This document shows positions 8,138 through 16,438 of a DNA stretch of 49,077 nucleotides, in pieces. The position numbers were made by a program, and so were the translations under genes. The notes under the pieces are model-generated. The model had not been told where the DNA came from, did no database searches, and saw nothing but the letters and a program-made list of their open reading frames with translations. The DNA comes from an uncultured Clostridia bacterium (GTDB lineage: Bacteria; Bacillota; Clostridia; Oscillospirales; Acutalibacteraceae), in assembly GCA_947595635.1 (NCBI GenBank), contig CANQEU010000011.1, positions 1 through 49,077 of the forward strand. The letters run 5' to 3'. How positions within the stretch are numbered: position 1 is the stretch's first letter; each line of letters opens with the position of its first letter.

Positions 8138-9916
8138 ATGGCAGAATTTATGACCGGAATGAAAAGAACCGATTACTGCGGAGATTTGAGAATATCGGAT
8201 GAAGGAAGAGAGGTAACGGTTTTCGGCTGGGTACAGCGCCAGCGTGATTTGGGACAGCTTATTTTTATTGATTTGCGCGACCGAACAGGAATAGTACAGC
8301 TTGCGTTCGACGACAGCACCGAAAGAGCTGTGTTTGATAAGGCTATGTCCGCAAGGAGCGAGTATGTTCTCGGCGTGACGGGAGTTGTATGCGAGCGAAG
8401 CGCAAAGAACAAGGACATTGCGACCGGCGATATAGAAATAAAGGTAAGCGAGCTGAGAATACTTGCCGAAAGCGAAACGCCGCCGTTTGAAATAACAGAA
8501 AACTGCAAAACCGGCGAAAGCACAAGGCTTGAATACCGTTATCTTGATTTGCGCCGACCTGATTTACAGAGAAATATACTTCTTCGTCACAGGATAGCCA
8601 AGGTTACAAGGGACTATTTTGATGAAAACGGCTTTATAGAGATAGAAACGCCAATGCTGATAAAGTCAACGCCGGAGGGCGCAAGGGATTTTCTTGTTCC
8701 GTCAAGAATACATAAGGGCAGCTTTTACGCTCTGCCGCAGTCGCCGCAGATGTATAAGCAGCTTTGTATGGTTGCCGGATTTGACAGATATATGCAGCTT
8801 GCGCGCTGCTTTAGAGACGAGGATTTAAGAGCGGACCGTCAGCCTGAATTTACGCAAATTGACCTTGAGATGTCGTTTGTGGATATGGAGGACGTTATAT
8901 CAATAGGCGAGGGCTATATAAAAAGGCTGTTTAAAGAGATACTTGATGTAGATATAAAAACCCCGTTCCCGCGCTATAAATATGACGAGGTTATGGAGAG
9001 ATACGGCTCGGATAAGCCGGATACACGCTTTGGAATGGAGCTGTTCGATTTATCAGACATAGCGGCTGACTGCGGATTCGGCGTGTTTAAGGGCGCGATA
9101 GAGAGCGGCGGAACAGTAAGAGCTTTTACCGCAAAGAATGCAGTAAAGACCTACAGCCGCAAGGAGATAGACAAGCTTACCGAGCAGGCAAGGGGAATAG
9201 GCGCAAAGGGGCTTGCATGGATAAGAATGACAGACGACGGCACAGCCTCAAGCTTTGGCAAGTTTATGACAGAGGAAGAAATGAGCGCAATATTGGCGCG
9301 TGCCGGTGCTGAAACGGGCGACGTCGTATTTATAGTAGCAGACGCGAGCAAGAGCCTTGCGCTGTCGGTTTTGGGAGCGCTCAGACTGACCGTTGCAAAA
9401 AAACTTGACATAATCGGCAGCGGCTACAACTTCCTGTGGGTCGTTGAATTTCCTTTCTTTGAAAAGGACGAGGAAAGCGGAGAGTGGGTTGCAATGCACC
9501 ACCCGTTCACATCGCCGACCGACGAATGTCTTGATAAGCTTGAAAGCGACAAGAGCCTTGTTTATGCTAAGGCGTATGATATGGTATTAAACGGAACGGA
9601 GCTTTCGTCAGGCTCAATAAGAATAACAAATCCCGAGCTTCAGAAAAAGATGTTCGATATGCTCGGCATGACGGACGAGGAGATAAACGCAAAGTTCGGT
9701 TTTCTTACAAACGCATTTAAATACGGTGCGCCGCCTCACGGCGGAATGGGAATAGGACTTGACAGGCTTGTAATGCAAATGCTGTCGGCGCCCACGCTTA
9801 GAGACGTTGTTGCATTCCCGAAGGTTCAAAACGCAAGCGAGCTTATGACAAACGCCCCGTCGCCTGTAGACAGCGAGCAATTAAAGGAGCTTGGAATAGA
9901 GCTTGAAGAAAAATAG
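8138..9916 (+). CDS. aspS: Aspartyl-tRNA synthetase
   Basis: Class II synthetase that charges tRNA-Asp, 592 residues, the bacterial-type length. Domains in order are an N-terminal OB-fold for the anticodon (VTVFGWVQRQRDLGQLIFID), a catalytic core with motif 2 at FRDEDLRADRQPEFTQIDLE, a bacterial GAD insertion domain (about residues 300-410), and motif 3 at GMGIGLDRLVM. The start has GAGAGGG upstream. It forms an operon with hisS. From sequence I cannot say whether it is discriminating or also charges tRNA-Asn. Confidence 0.97.
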   Translation: MAEFMTGMKRTDYCGDLRISDEGREVTVFGWVQRQRDLGQLIFIDLRDRTGIVQLAFDDSTERAVFDKAMSARSEYVLGVTGVVCERSAKNKDIATGDIEIKVSELRILAESETPPFEITENCKTGESTRLEYRYLDLRRPDLQRNILLRHRIAKVTRDYFDENGFIEIETPMLIKSTPEGARDFLVPSRIHKGSFYALPQSPQMYKQLCMVAGFDRYMQLARCFRDEDLRADRQPEFTQIDLEMSFVDMEDVISIGEGYIKRLFKEILDVDIKTPFPRYKYDEVMERYGSDKPDTRFGMELFDLSDIAADCGFGVFKGAIESGGTVRAFTAKNAVKTYSRKEIDKLTEQARGIGAKGLAWIRMTDDGTASSFGKFMTEEEMSAILARAGAETGDVVFIVADASKSLALSVLGALRLTVAKKLDIIGSGYNFLWVVEFPFFEKDEESGEWVAMHHPFTSPTDECLDKLESDKSLVYAKAYDMVLNGTELSSGSIRITNPELQKKMFDMLGMTDEEINAKFGFLTNAFKYGAPPHGGMGIGLDRLVMQMLSAPTLRDVVAFPKVQNASELMTNAPSPVDSEQLKELGIELEEK

Positions 9917-9973
9917 AAGCTTTTTAGGCAGCGGCTGCTCTTAGCATAGGCTGTGAATTAAAAAATAAAATAA

Positions 9974-10018
9974 AAACAGCAGGCAGGTCACGTTTTAAAC
10001 GCGCCCTGCTTGCTGTTT
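9974..10018 (+). terminator. Terminator after aspS
   Basis: A long stem pairs 9974-9987 with 10005-10018 (one G-U pair) and has an inner CG...CG step in the loop. No strong T-run follows, so the assignment rests on stem strength and position. The segment 10019-10109 shows no gene. Confidence 0.55.
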
Positions 10019-10109
10019 GATAATGTTGAAAGATTAGGATAAGGGGAGGGGAACTCTATTCCTATTAATAATAAGGGATAAAACCTACCTTGACGGCTAT
10101 GCTCTGCTG

Positions 10110-10427
10110 TCAGCCCTGCCGGTTTTCAAGCGGAACTACTGCGAGAGTTTTACCGAGCGCCGCCAAAACCTTTAAAACGGTGTCGATTTGAGGACTTGTG
10201 CTGCCCTTTTCCATTCTCGCGATTACAGGCTGCTTTACTCCGCTCATCTCTTCAAGCTGCTTTTGACTTATTCCTTTTTCATTGCGAGCCTTTATAAGCT
10301 CACCTATAACGGCTACCCTCAAATTACTGGCGGCGATTTCTTCCGGGGTAAAAAGTTCTTTTTCTACCTCGTCCCAGCTTCTGCCGATAGGGCTTATATA
10401 GTCATCGCCGTTATTCTTCTTTTTCAT
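10110..10427 (-). CDS. higA: HigA-type XRE antitoxin
   Basis: A 105-residue DNA-binding protein. It has a central XRE helix-turn-helix ([22 protein letters not shown]) at about residues 50-72, followed by [20 protein letters not shown], the classic HigA-like arrangement. It overlaps the 3' end of the upstream toxin gene by 17 bases, so the two are translationally coupled. Toxin first and antitoxin second is the typical higBA order. It should neutralise HigB and repress the promoter at 10807-10835. The evidence is motif and context only. Confidence 0.85.
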   Translation of the reverse strand: MKKKNNGDDYISPIGRSWDEVEKELFTPEEIAASNLRVAVIGELIKARNEKGISQKQLEEMSGVKQPVIARMEKGSTSPQIDTVLKVLAALGKTLAVVPLENRQG

Positions 10428-10782
10428 AGCTTACGCCCCTTTCTATCATGTCCGCAAGCTCTCTCTTAGCTTTTTTGATTTCTCTTGCGGGCGTCTTTTG
10501 CGTTTTTTTCATAAATTGATGAAGCAGAACAAAGCTGCCGTTGTGCCAGGCAACGAAGAGTATTCTGTCCCTCAGAGGTCTAAGCTCCCAAATTTCGCCG
10601 CCGAGATGCTTGATGTAAGGTTCGCCTAATCGAGTGCCATATTCGCTCAGAGCTTTGACATAATCTCGTATTTTGTTAAGCTTAATACGACTGTCCTTGT
10701 CTTTCTTTTCAGAGAGCATATTTACATATTCAAGCACAGGTTCGTTGCCGTTCCTGTCTTTGTAAAAGTGAATTTTATACAA
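10411..10782 (-). CDS. higB: HigB/Gp49-type mRNA interferase toxin
   Basis: A 123-residue basic protein of the RelE/HigB superfamily, phage-derived Gp49-like branch. Recognisable parts are the opening [19 protein letters not shown], then [28 protein letters not shown], then [19 protein letters not shown], which is the family's conserved C-terminal signature. Such toxins cleave mRNA on the ribosome. It is followed by its antitoxin with a 17-base overlap and preceded by a perfect promoter with repeats. Activity is inferred from family. Confidence 0.85.
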   Translation of the reverse strand: MYKIHFYKDRNGNEPVLEYVNMLSEKKDKDSRIKLNKIRDYVKALSEYGTRLGEPYIKHLGGEIWELRPLRDRILFVAWHNGSFVLLHQFMKKTQKTPAREIKKAKRELADMIERGVSYEKEE

Positions 10783-10806
10783 ACATCATTCCCCCTTTAC
10801 ACCATT

Positions 10807-10854
10807 ATTATACTCAAAGGTTATTAAAGTGTCAAGTACTTTTAAGTTATTAAA
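10807..10854 (-). promoter_or_regulatory. Promoter and repeats of higBA
   Basis: On the minus strand TTGACA (10830-10835) and TATAAT (10807-10812) are 17 bp apart. Two identical 9-bp direct repeats, GTTATTAAA on the plus strand, at 10820-10828 and 10846-10854, lie on either side of the -35 box. They are good candidates for HigA operators. Confidence 0.7.
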
Positions 10855-10925
10855 ATTATGTTTTCTAATCGTTTATCTCTGTGATATTCCTATTTTGATT
10901 AAAAATTAATGTAAGGAGTTTTTTT

Positions 10926-11510
10926 ATGACCGAAAAAGAAAAAGCAGCAGCCGGAATGCTTTATGACGGAAATTACGATAAAGGGCTGTATTACGAAAGG
11001 ATAAGATGCAAGGATCTTTGCAGCGAATATAACAGGCTTATGCCGTCGCAAACAAAGGAGAGGGAGGAGCTTATCAAAAAGATTGTCGGAAAAACTAAGG
11101 GCAGCTTTTTGATAGAGCAAAGCTTCTGGTGCGATTATGGCTATAACATCGAGTTGGGAGAAAATTTTTATTCCAATCACGACCTTGTTATATTAGACTG
11201 CGCAAAGGTCACGTTTGGCGACAACTGCTTTATTGCGCCTCAGTGCGGCTTTTATACGGCAGGTCACGCGATAGACGCGGAGCAGCGCAACAAAGGACTT
11301 GAAATAGCGCTGCCTATAAAGATTGGAAACAATGTCTGGATAGGCGGAAGAGTATGCGTTCTTCCCGGCGTAACCATAGGGGACAACACCGTGATAGGCG
11401 CAGGCAGCGTAGTGAACCGCGACATACCGTCGGGAGTTATAGCCGCCGGCAACCCTTGCAGAGTAATAAGGGAGATAACCGACGCCGACAAGGAAAAATA
11501 CAAAAGATAA
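10926..11510 (+). CDS. Maltose/galactoside O-acetyltransferase family (LbH hexapeptide)
   Basis: A 194-residue acetyl-CoA-dependent sugar O-acetyltransferase of the NodL/LacA/Maa group. The N-terminal 'Mac' segment (EKEKAAAGMLYDGNYDKGLYYERI) is followed by a left-handed beta-helix of hexapeptide repeats (IKIGNNVWIGGRVCVLPGVTIG). The likely catalytic His lies in YTAGHAID, and GNPCRVIREI closes the fold. A TAAGGAG Shine-Dalgarno lies upstream. It stands alone between higBA and a terminator. The natural acceptor sugar is unknown; the family detoxifies non-metabolised sugars. Confidence 0.9.
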   Translation: MTEKEKAAAGMLYDGNYDKGLYYERIRCKDLCSEYNRLMPSQTKEREELIKKIVGKTKGSFLIEQSFWCDYGYNIELGENFYSNHDLVILDCAKVTFGDNCFIAPQCGFYTAGHAIDAEQRNKGLEIALPIKIGNNVWIGGRVCVLPGVTIGDNTVIGAGSVVNRDIPSGVIAAGNPCRVIREITDADKEKYKR

Positions 11511-11531
11511 TAAAATAAAAATAAATTAAAA

Positions 11532-11580
11532 CGTCCTGCGGCAGTTCAGATCTTGTGATGTGAACTGCCGCAGGGCGTTT
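11532..11580. terminator. Bidirectional terminator
   Basis: A 17-bp stem (11532-11548 with 11561-11577, one G-U pair) is flanked by T-rich tracts on both strands. It serves the acetyltransferase on + and the XRE gene on -. Confidence 0.85.
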
Positions 11581-11602
11581 TTATAGTTGAATCTAATCGC
11601 TG

Positions 11603-11893
11603 TCAGACGCCTCTTCTTTTCATAGCCTTGATCAAATCGGTAAGAGCCGAAATCTCATCATCAGTAAGCCCCGAAAGGTCAATGTCCTGTTTTCGCTCAA
11701 TGCCTAAGAGATAGTCGGTTGACACCTTAAAAATTCTTGATATAGCTATAAGTATGTCATACGAGGGCATTCTAAGTCCTGTTTCATAAGCGCTTATAAC
11801 CGATTTAGTAACACCGAGCCTGCGTGCAAGCTGCATCTGGGTCATATTGCCTTGAAGTCTTAAGGCTTTTAAAACCTTTCCAAATTCGACCAT
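11603..11893 (-). CDS. XRE-family transcriptional regulator
   Basis: A 96-residue regulator with an N-terminal XRE helix-turn-helix: MTQMQLARRLGVTKSVISAYE at about residues 17-37, then MPSYDILIAISRIFKVSTDYLLG, typical of Firmicute phage-like repressors. The C-terminal part (LSGLTDDEISALTDLIKAMKRR) may be for dimerisation. It is transcribed divergently from the LRR surface-protein gene, and the 213-bp gap between them holds that gene's promoter. Local control of the surface protein is a reasonable guess, not shown. Confidence 0.85.
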   Translation of the reverse strand: MVEFGKVLKALRLQGNMTQMQLARRLGVTKSVISAYETGLRMPSYDILIAISRIFKVSTDYLLGIERKQDIDLSGLTDDEISALTDLIKAMKRRGV

Positions 11894-11963
11894 ATTAACA
11901 CATCCTTATCCTTAAATATAATATAGATTATGTTTTTAATTGGTGGAATATGTATTTAAATAG

Positions 11964-11992
11964 TTGACAATCTGATTCGATTGATGTAAAAT
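11964..11992 (+). promoter_or_regulatory. Promoter of the LRR surface-protein gene
   Basis: TTGACA (11964-11969) and TAAAAT (11987-11992) are separated by 17 bp. The predicted start near 11999 gives a leader of about 105 nt containing the inverted repeat at 12008-12029. Confidence 0.8.
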
Positions 11993-12007
11993 TAGATTGC
12001 AAGCTTA

Positions 12008-12029
12008 TTTTCGTTAGAAATAACGAAAA
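12008..12029 (+). promoter_or_regulatory. 5'-leader inverted repeat
   Basis: TTTTCGTTA-GAAA-TAACGAAAA is a perfect 9-bp inverted repeat with a 4-nt loop just after the predicted transcription start. A second pair, GATTGC (11995-12000) and GCAATC (12040-12045), encloses it. It could be an operator for the divergent XRE protein or an mRNA 5' stem. Confidence 0.55.
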
Positions 12030-12106
12030 AATGAGACAAGCAATCAAAAAATTTTATTTGCAGGAGGTTCAATGAAATGAAAATTACTTACAGGAGGTCT
12101 AAAGAG

Positions 12107-14530
12107 ATGAACAAAGAAAAATCATCAGCCGGCGTGTTCGGGAAGGTCGTTTCCCTTGTATTGTCGCTCATGCTGATAATTTCAATGGCGGCTTTTCCGG
12201 CTTTAGCGGCGTCGAGTGATGATTCGCTTTTCTCATATTTCGATAATGGCGACGGTACTATTGAGATTTCAGGATATATTGGCGACATAGACACTTTGAC
12301 AGACCTTGTTATCCCTTCCGAAATCGATGGTAAAGCGGTGACGACAATTGGATATGAAGCCTTTTCTGATTGCACAAGCCTTAAGAGTGTTACAATTTCG
12401 GAGAGTGTGAAATCTATATACAGGTATGCTTTTTCTAATTGCACAAGCCTTAAGAGCGTTACAATTCCAGAGAGTGTGAAATCTATAGGTGCGGATGCTT
12501 TTGGATATTTTTACAATGAAGAAGATGAATTGGTTAAGATTGGCGGCTTTAAAATTACGGGCTACAAAAATTCAGCCGCATACGCTTATGCACATAAAAA
12601 CGGCTTTGAATTTGAAAGCCTCGGCGAGATAAGCCCGTTTGCCTATAATGAGCGTAAAGACGGAACTATTGAGATTTCAGGATATAATGGCGACATAGAC
12701 ACTTTGACAGAGCTTGCTATCCCTTCCGAAATCGACGGTAAAACAGTGACGATAATTGGAGCGAATGTTTTTTCTAAATACACAAGCCTTGAGAGCGTTA
12801 CAATTCCGGAAGGTGTGAAAAGTATAGGAGATTTCGCTTTTTCTGATTGCACAAGCCTTAAGAGCGTTACAATTCCGGAGGGTGTGGAATTTATAGGAGT
12901 TCTTGCTTTTCATAATTGTACAAGCCTTAAGAGTGTGATGATACCTAAAAGTGTTATATCTATCTTTGACGGGGCGTTTGGATATTGTTTTAACGAAGCA
13001 GATAATGTGGCTAAGGTTGACGGCTTTAAAATTACGGGCTATAAATATTCAGCTGCATATGCATATGCACGAGATGACGGCTTTGAGTTTGAAAGCCTCG
13101 GCGAGGTAAGCCCGTTTGTCTATAATGAGCTTGAAGACGGAACGCTTGAGATAATCAGGTATTTCGGCGACGACAGTGACCTTGCTATCCCTTCCGAAAT
13201 CGACGGTAAAACAGTGACGATAATTGGAGAGGATGCTTTTTCTCGCTGCATAAGCCTTGAGAACGTTATGATTCCGGAAAGTGTGACACATATATATGAT
13301 GGAGCTTTTTCCAGTTGCACAAGACTTAAGAGTGTTACGATTCCGGAGAGTGTGACTGAAATTGGAGTTTCCGCTTTTGCAAGCTGCATAAGTCTTAAGA
13401 GTATTACAATTCCGGAGAGTGTGAAATCTATAAGCGGGTATGCTTTTTATCGTTGCATAAGCCTTGAGAACGTTACGATTCCGGATGGTGTGACGGAAAT
13501 TGGATATGATGCTTTTTATGATTGCAAAACTCTTAAGAGTGTGACAATACCAAAAAGTGTTACATATATTCACGAATATGCTTTCGGATTTTGTCAAAAT
13601 GAAGAAGGGTATACATTTAAGGTTGCCGGCTTTAAAATCATGGGCTATGCCGGAACGGAAGCGGAAGCTTACGCCAATGACAACGGCTTTGAGTTTGTAG
13701 ACCTCGGCGAGGTAAGTCCGGAGTTAGATCCGGATGTAAGCCCGTTTGCCTATAATGAGCTTGAAGACGGAACACTTGAGATAATTGGTTATTCCGGTGA
13801 TGAAAGCGACCTTGTTATCCCTGCCGAAATAAATGGTAAAAAGGTAACGGCTATTGCGAGTGAAGCTTTTCAGTTCTGTGATAACCTTCAGAGTGTTACA
13901 ATTCCGTACGGCGTGACAACAATAGGAGAGGATGCTTTTTATGGATGTCTTTTCCTTGAGAGCGTTACTATACCGGAGAGCGTAACATCAATTGGAAATT
14001 CAGCATTTTTTGACTGCTGGATTAAGAGTGTAACAATACCAAAAAGTGTTACATCTATCGGAGACAGGGCGTTTGGATTTATGATAGACGATACATTTGA
14101 TGAAATTAAGGGTATTGACGGCTTTAAAATTATGGGCTATGCCGGAACGGCAGCGGAAGCTTACGCCAATGATAACGGCTTTGAGTTTGTAGACCTTGAT
14201 AACGCCCCAACAGAGCCGACAGATGAACCGGCAACAGATACAACAGACGCTACAGAGCCGACAGACGAACCGGCAACAGATACAACAGACGCGACCGAGC
14301 CGACAGACGAACCGGCAACAGATACAACAGACGCAGCCGATGCTACAGAGCAGACCGATGCGTCCGATACGGCAGCGCCCGGCGGCAATAACAACGCAGG
14401 CGGCAACGGCGGAAGCACAGGCAAGGTTGCAACCGGCGACAGTATGAGCGTTGTTATGCTTATGGTGCTCCTTGTGCTCTCTGCTGCAGCGACTGCTGTT
14501 TGCGTTTCCCAAAAAAGAAGAAATGGATAA
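12107..14530 (+). CDS. BspA-like leucine-rich-repeat surface protein
   Basis: A large secreted protein, 807 residues from the chosen start. The start MNKEKSSAGVF leaves a normal signal peptide (hydrophobic LVLSLMLIISMAAFPALA) and has AGGAGG 9 nt upstream. An in-frame ATG at 12077 has an identical Shine-Dalgarno. The body is made of LRR_5/BspA-type repeats (SLKSVTIPESVKSIGADAF pattern). They are grouped in four modules, each opening with FAYNE-like DGT[IL]EI and ending with GFKI-GY-x-AxAYA-NGFEF. A Thr/Glu/Pro/Asp linker of three near-identical 14-residue repeats follows, then ATGDS, a hydrophobic helix and QKRRNG, an LPXTG-like sorting tail with a relaxed motif. Such proteins mediate adhesion. 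Neighbour: the divergent XRE regulator. Confidence 0.88.
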   Translation: MNKEKSSAGVFGKVVSLVLSLMLIISMAAFPALAASSDDSLFSYFDNGDGTIEISGYIGDIDTLTDLVIPSEIDGKAVTTIGYEAFSDCTSLKSVTISESVKSIYRYAFSNCTSLKSVTIPESVKSIGADAFGYFYNEEDELVKIGGFKITGYKNSAAYAYAHKNGFEFESLGEISPFAYNERKDGTIEISGYNGDIDTLTELAIPSEIDGKTVTIIGANVFSKYTSLESVTIPEGVKSIGDFAFSDCTSLKSVTIPEGVEFIGVLAFHNCTSLKSVMIPKSVISIFDGAFGYCFNEADNVAKVDGFKITGYKYSAAYAYARDDGFEFESLGEVSPFVYNELEDGTLEIIRYFGDDSDLAIPSEIDGKTVTIIGEDAFSRCISLENVMIPESVTHIYDGAFSSCTRLKSVTIPESVTEIGVSAFASCISLKSITIPESVKSISGYAFYRCISLENVTIPDGVTEIGYDAFYDCKTLKSVTIPKSVTYIHEYAFGFCQNEEGYTFKVAGFKIMGYAGTEAEAYANDNGFEFVDLGEVSPELDPDVSPFAYNELEDGTLEIIGYSGDESDLVIPAEINGKKVTAIASEAFQFCDNLQSVTIPYGVTTIGEDAFYGCLFLESVTIPESVTSIGNSAFFDCWIKSVTIPKSVTSIGDRAFGFMIDDTFDEIKGIDGFKIMGYAGTAAEAYANDNGFEFVDLDNAPTEPTDEPATDTTDATEPTDEPATDTTDATEPTDEPATDTTDAADATEQTDASDTAAPGGNNNAGGNGGSTGKVATGDSMSVVMLMVLLVLSAAATAVCVSQKRRNG
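14210..14335 (+). repeat. Three tandem 42-bp repeats in the LRR gene
   Basis: Three consecutive 42-bp units encode TEPTDEPATDTTDA three times with only a few silent changes. This is the wall-spanning linker. Such near-identical repeats can change in number by slippage, so linker length may vary between strains. Confidence 0.9.
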
Positions 14531-14611
14531 TACGGAAATGTAAGTGACAAAATATACTTTCATAAGGTATATTGAAATTTAGCGTATATCTCCAAACATA
14601 GAATTCCCAAT

Positions 14612-14657
14612 AAAAGAATTACAGGGTCGAGCCTTTCGACCCTGTAATTCTTTTTAA
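14612..14657 (+). terminator. Terminator after the LRR gene
   Basis: A perfect 19-bp stem (14612-14630 with 14636-14654) has a 5-nt loop, and the T-run is part of its 3' arm. A very strong intrinsic terminator. Confidence 0.9.
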
Positions 14658-14667
14658 TAGATATATT

Positions 14668-14815
14668 CCCTGAAAAATTGAGGGTTACCTACGAATTTTC
14701 GCAATATGAATTTTGCGTGATTAAGCTTTTGCGCCCGTAAAGCGGCGGTATAGGAGTACAAAATAGTTTCATCTGTAACCTAAGCGCAGAACGTAAAAAT
14801 CCTGCGCTTTTTAGT
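14668..14815 (+). ncRNA. Candidate structured RNA between two terminators
   Basis: After the strong terminator, 14668-14780 contains small hairpins and an enclosing pair GGTTAC (14683-14688) with GTAACC (14775-14780). Directly after it comes a terminator-like hairpin (14782-14789 with 14802-14809, then TTTTAG). No open reading frame of note is present. This fits a small RNA or the leader of spoVAF, but no promoter is clear and I recognise no family. Confidence 0.3.
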
Positions 14816-14873
14816 ATATTTTTCCCCTTTTTTCCAATAATACACTTGAACAAATATAACAGGGGGAGAAAAA

Positions 14874-16298
14874 ATGGCTCTTACAAAGGATTTAAAGCAG
14901 AACACTAAAATTTTGGAGCGCCTGCTTCACAGCGGCGAAAGCTTTGACCTTATAAACCGTGAACTCGAAATTTACGGCAAGCCGGCTCGTCTTTATTTTG
15001 TCGACGGACTGATAAAGGACAGCGTAATGGAAAAGGTGCTTGAGTTTTTATATTCGGTTAATGACGAAAAATTTATGACCGACGCGGATACGTTCCTTAA
15101 ATGCTGTGTGCCATATGTAGAGGCAAACGCCGAGAGCGACGAAAACACCGTTGCCATGAATGTTTTTTCGGGCGTTTCCGCGCTTTTGATAGACGGCTTT
15201 TCAAAGGCGATAATGATAGACGGAAGAACATATCCTCAGCGAGACACGGCTGAGCCGGAAAAGGATAAGGTTCTTAGAGGCAGTCATGACGGATTTGTTG
15301 AAACTCTAATTTCAAATACCGCTTTGATTCGCAGAAGAATACGCTCGTCTGAGCTTAGAGTCGCGTCCTTTGTAATAGGCAGAAGCTCAAAAACAGACAT
15401 CGCGCTCGTTTATATGAACGGCAGAGCCGATGTAAAGCTTCTGGATAAAATTAAGAAGAAGCTTGAAAATATGAACTGCGATTCGCTTACGATGAATCAG
15501 CAGAGCCTTGTTGAGCTTATGTTCGGCAGAAAGTGGTATAACCCGTTCCCGAAAATAAAATACACCGAGCGCCCGGATTCTGCGGCCTCGGCTGTGCTTG
15601 AGGGGAATGTTGTTATACTCGTTGACAATTCCCCGTCCGCTATTGTCCTGCCAACCTCTGTTTTTGACGTTATGGAGGAGGCGGACGATTACTACTTTTC
15701 CCCGATAACAGGAACCTATCTTCGCCTTTCAAGATATATTGTAACATTCGCAACCCTGATTATAACTCCGCTTTGGCTGCTCGCCCTTAAATATCCCGAT
15801 GCCCTGCCGGACGCTCTGAGCTTTGTCTTGCTCAAAGACCCTGTAAACGTGCCTGTGTTTTGGCAGCTGATAATACTTGAAATCGCAATCGACGGCCTGC
15901 GCCTTGCCTCTCTTAATACGCCTTCAACGCTTAGCACGGCGCTCAGCATAATAGGGGCAATTGCTCTTAGCGATTTCGCCGTTTCATCAGGCTGGTTTTG
16001 CAGCGAGGCAATTCTCTATATGGCGTTTGTCGCTGTCGCAAACTATTCGCAGCCAAGCTATGAGCTCAGCTATGCGCTGAAGTTTATGCGCGTAATACTG
16101 CTTATATTAACCCAGCTTTTCGGAATATTCGGCTTTATCGGCGGCTTTGTTATAATGATCATATTTATTCTTACGAATAGAACCGTTTCAGGCAAAAGCT
16201 ACCTTTATCCTCTGATACCGTTTAACGGCAAGGCGTTCCTGCACAAGGTGTTAAGATTCAGGAAAACAGCGGGAAATCCTGCCGGCGAACAAAAGTGA
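14874..16298 (+). CDS. spoVAF: Spore germination protein, SpoVAF/GerA family
   Basis: A 474-residue GerAA-family membrane protein. The soluble N-terminal half carries the SpoVAF-like opening (NTKILERLLHSGESFDLINREL) and the region LVEGNVVILVDNSPSAIVLPTSVFDVME-like (seen as VLEGNVVILVDNSPSAIVLP). The second half holds about five membrane helices, ending in the conserved SYLYPLIPFNG. SpoVAF works in the spore inner membrane with the SpoVA channel and FigP-type partners during germination. Here it stands alone, without the spoVA operon. The start has AGGGGGAG upstream. GerAA of a receptor operon is the alternative, but no gerB/gerC follow and the N-terminus is SpoVAF-like. Confidence 0.88.
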   Translation: MALTKDLKQNTKILERLLHSGESFDLINRELEIYGKPARLYFVDGLIKDSVMEKVLEFLYSVNDEKFMTDADTFLKCCVPYVEANAESDENTVAMNVFSGVSALLIDGFSKAIMIDGRTYPQRDTAEPEKDKVLRGSHDGFVETLISNTALIRRRIRSSELRVASFVIGRSSKTDIALVYMNGRADVKLLDKIKKKLENMNCDSLTMNQQSLVELMFGRKWYNPFPKIKYTERPDSAASAVLEGNVVILVDNSPSAIVLPTSVFDVMEEADDYYFSPITGTYLRLSRYIVTFATLIITPLWLLALKYPDALPDALSFVLLKDPVNVPVFWQLIILEIAIDGLRLASLNTPSTLSTALSIIGAIALSDFAVSSGWFCSEAILYMAFVAVANYSQPSYELSYALKFMRVILLILTQLFGIFGFIGGFVIMIIFILTNRTVSGKSYLYPLIPFNGKAFLHKVLRFRKTAGNPAGEQK

Positions 16299-16425
16299 GG
16301 CGGCGACCAAAGCTGCCTGCGGCAGCTTTGGCAAACCGAGCGTGAGCGCTCGCTCTCGCTATGATAATGCGATAGCTCGGTTTGCTGCCTGCCGCGGATA
16401 AATCCGCGGCAGGCAAGTCGCCGCC
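16299..16425. repeat. Nested inverted-repeat element (four-way-junction type)
   Basis: This 127-bp block starts one base after the spoVAF stop codon. An outer perfect 9-bp inverted repeat (16299-16307 with 16417-16425) encloses three adjacent stems. These are a perfect 10-bp stem (16308-16317 with 16321-16330), a 10-bp stem with a structured inner part (16331-16340 with 16376-16385) and a perfect 13-bp stem (16386-16398 with 16403-16415). Nearly every base is paired. It may serve as a terminator between the convergent genes spoVAF and spmB, or be a small mobile repeat. I do not recognise the family. Confidence 0.8.
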
Positions 16426-16438
16426 GCTCCACGCTCGC

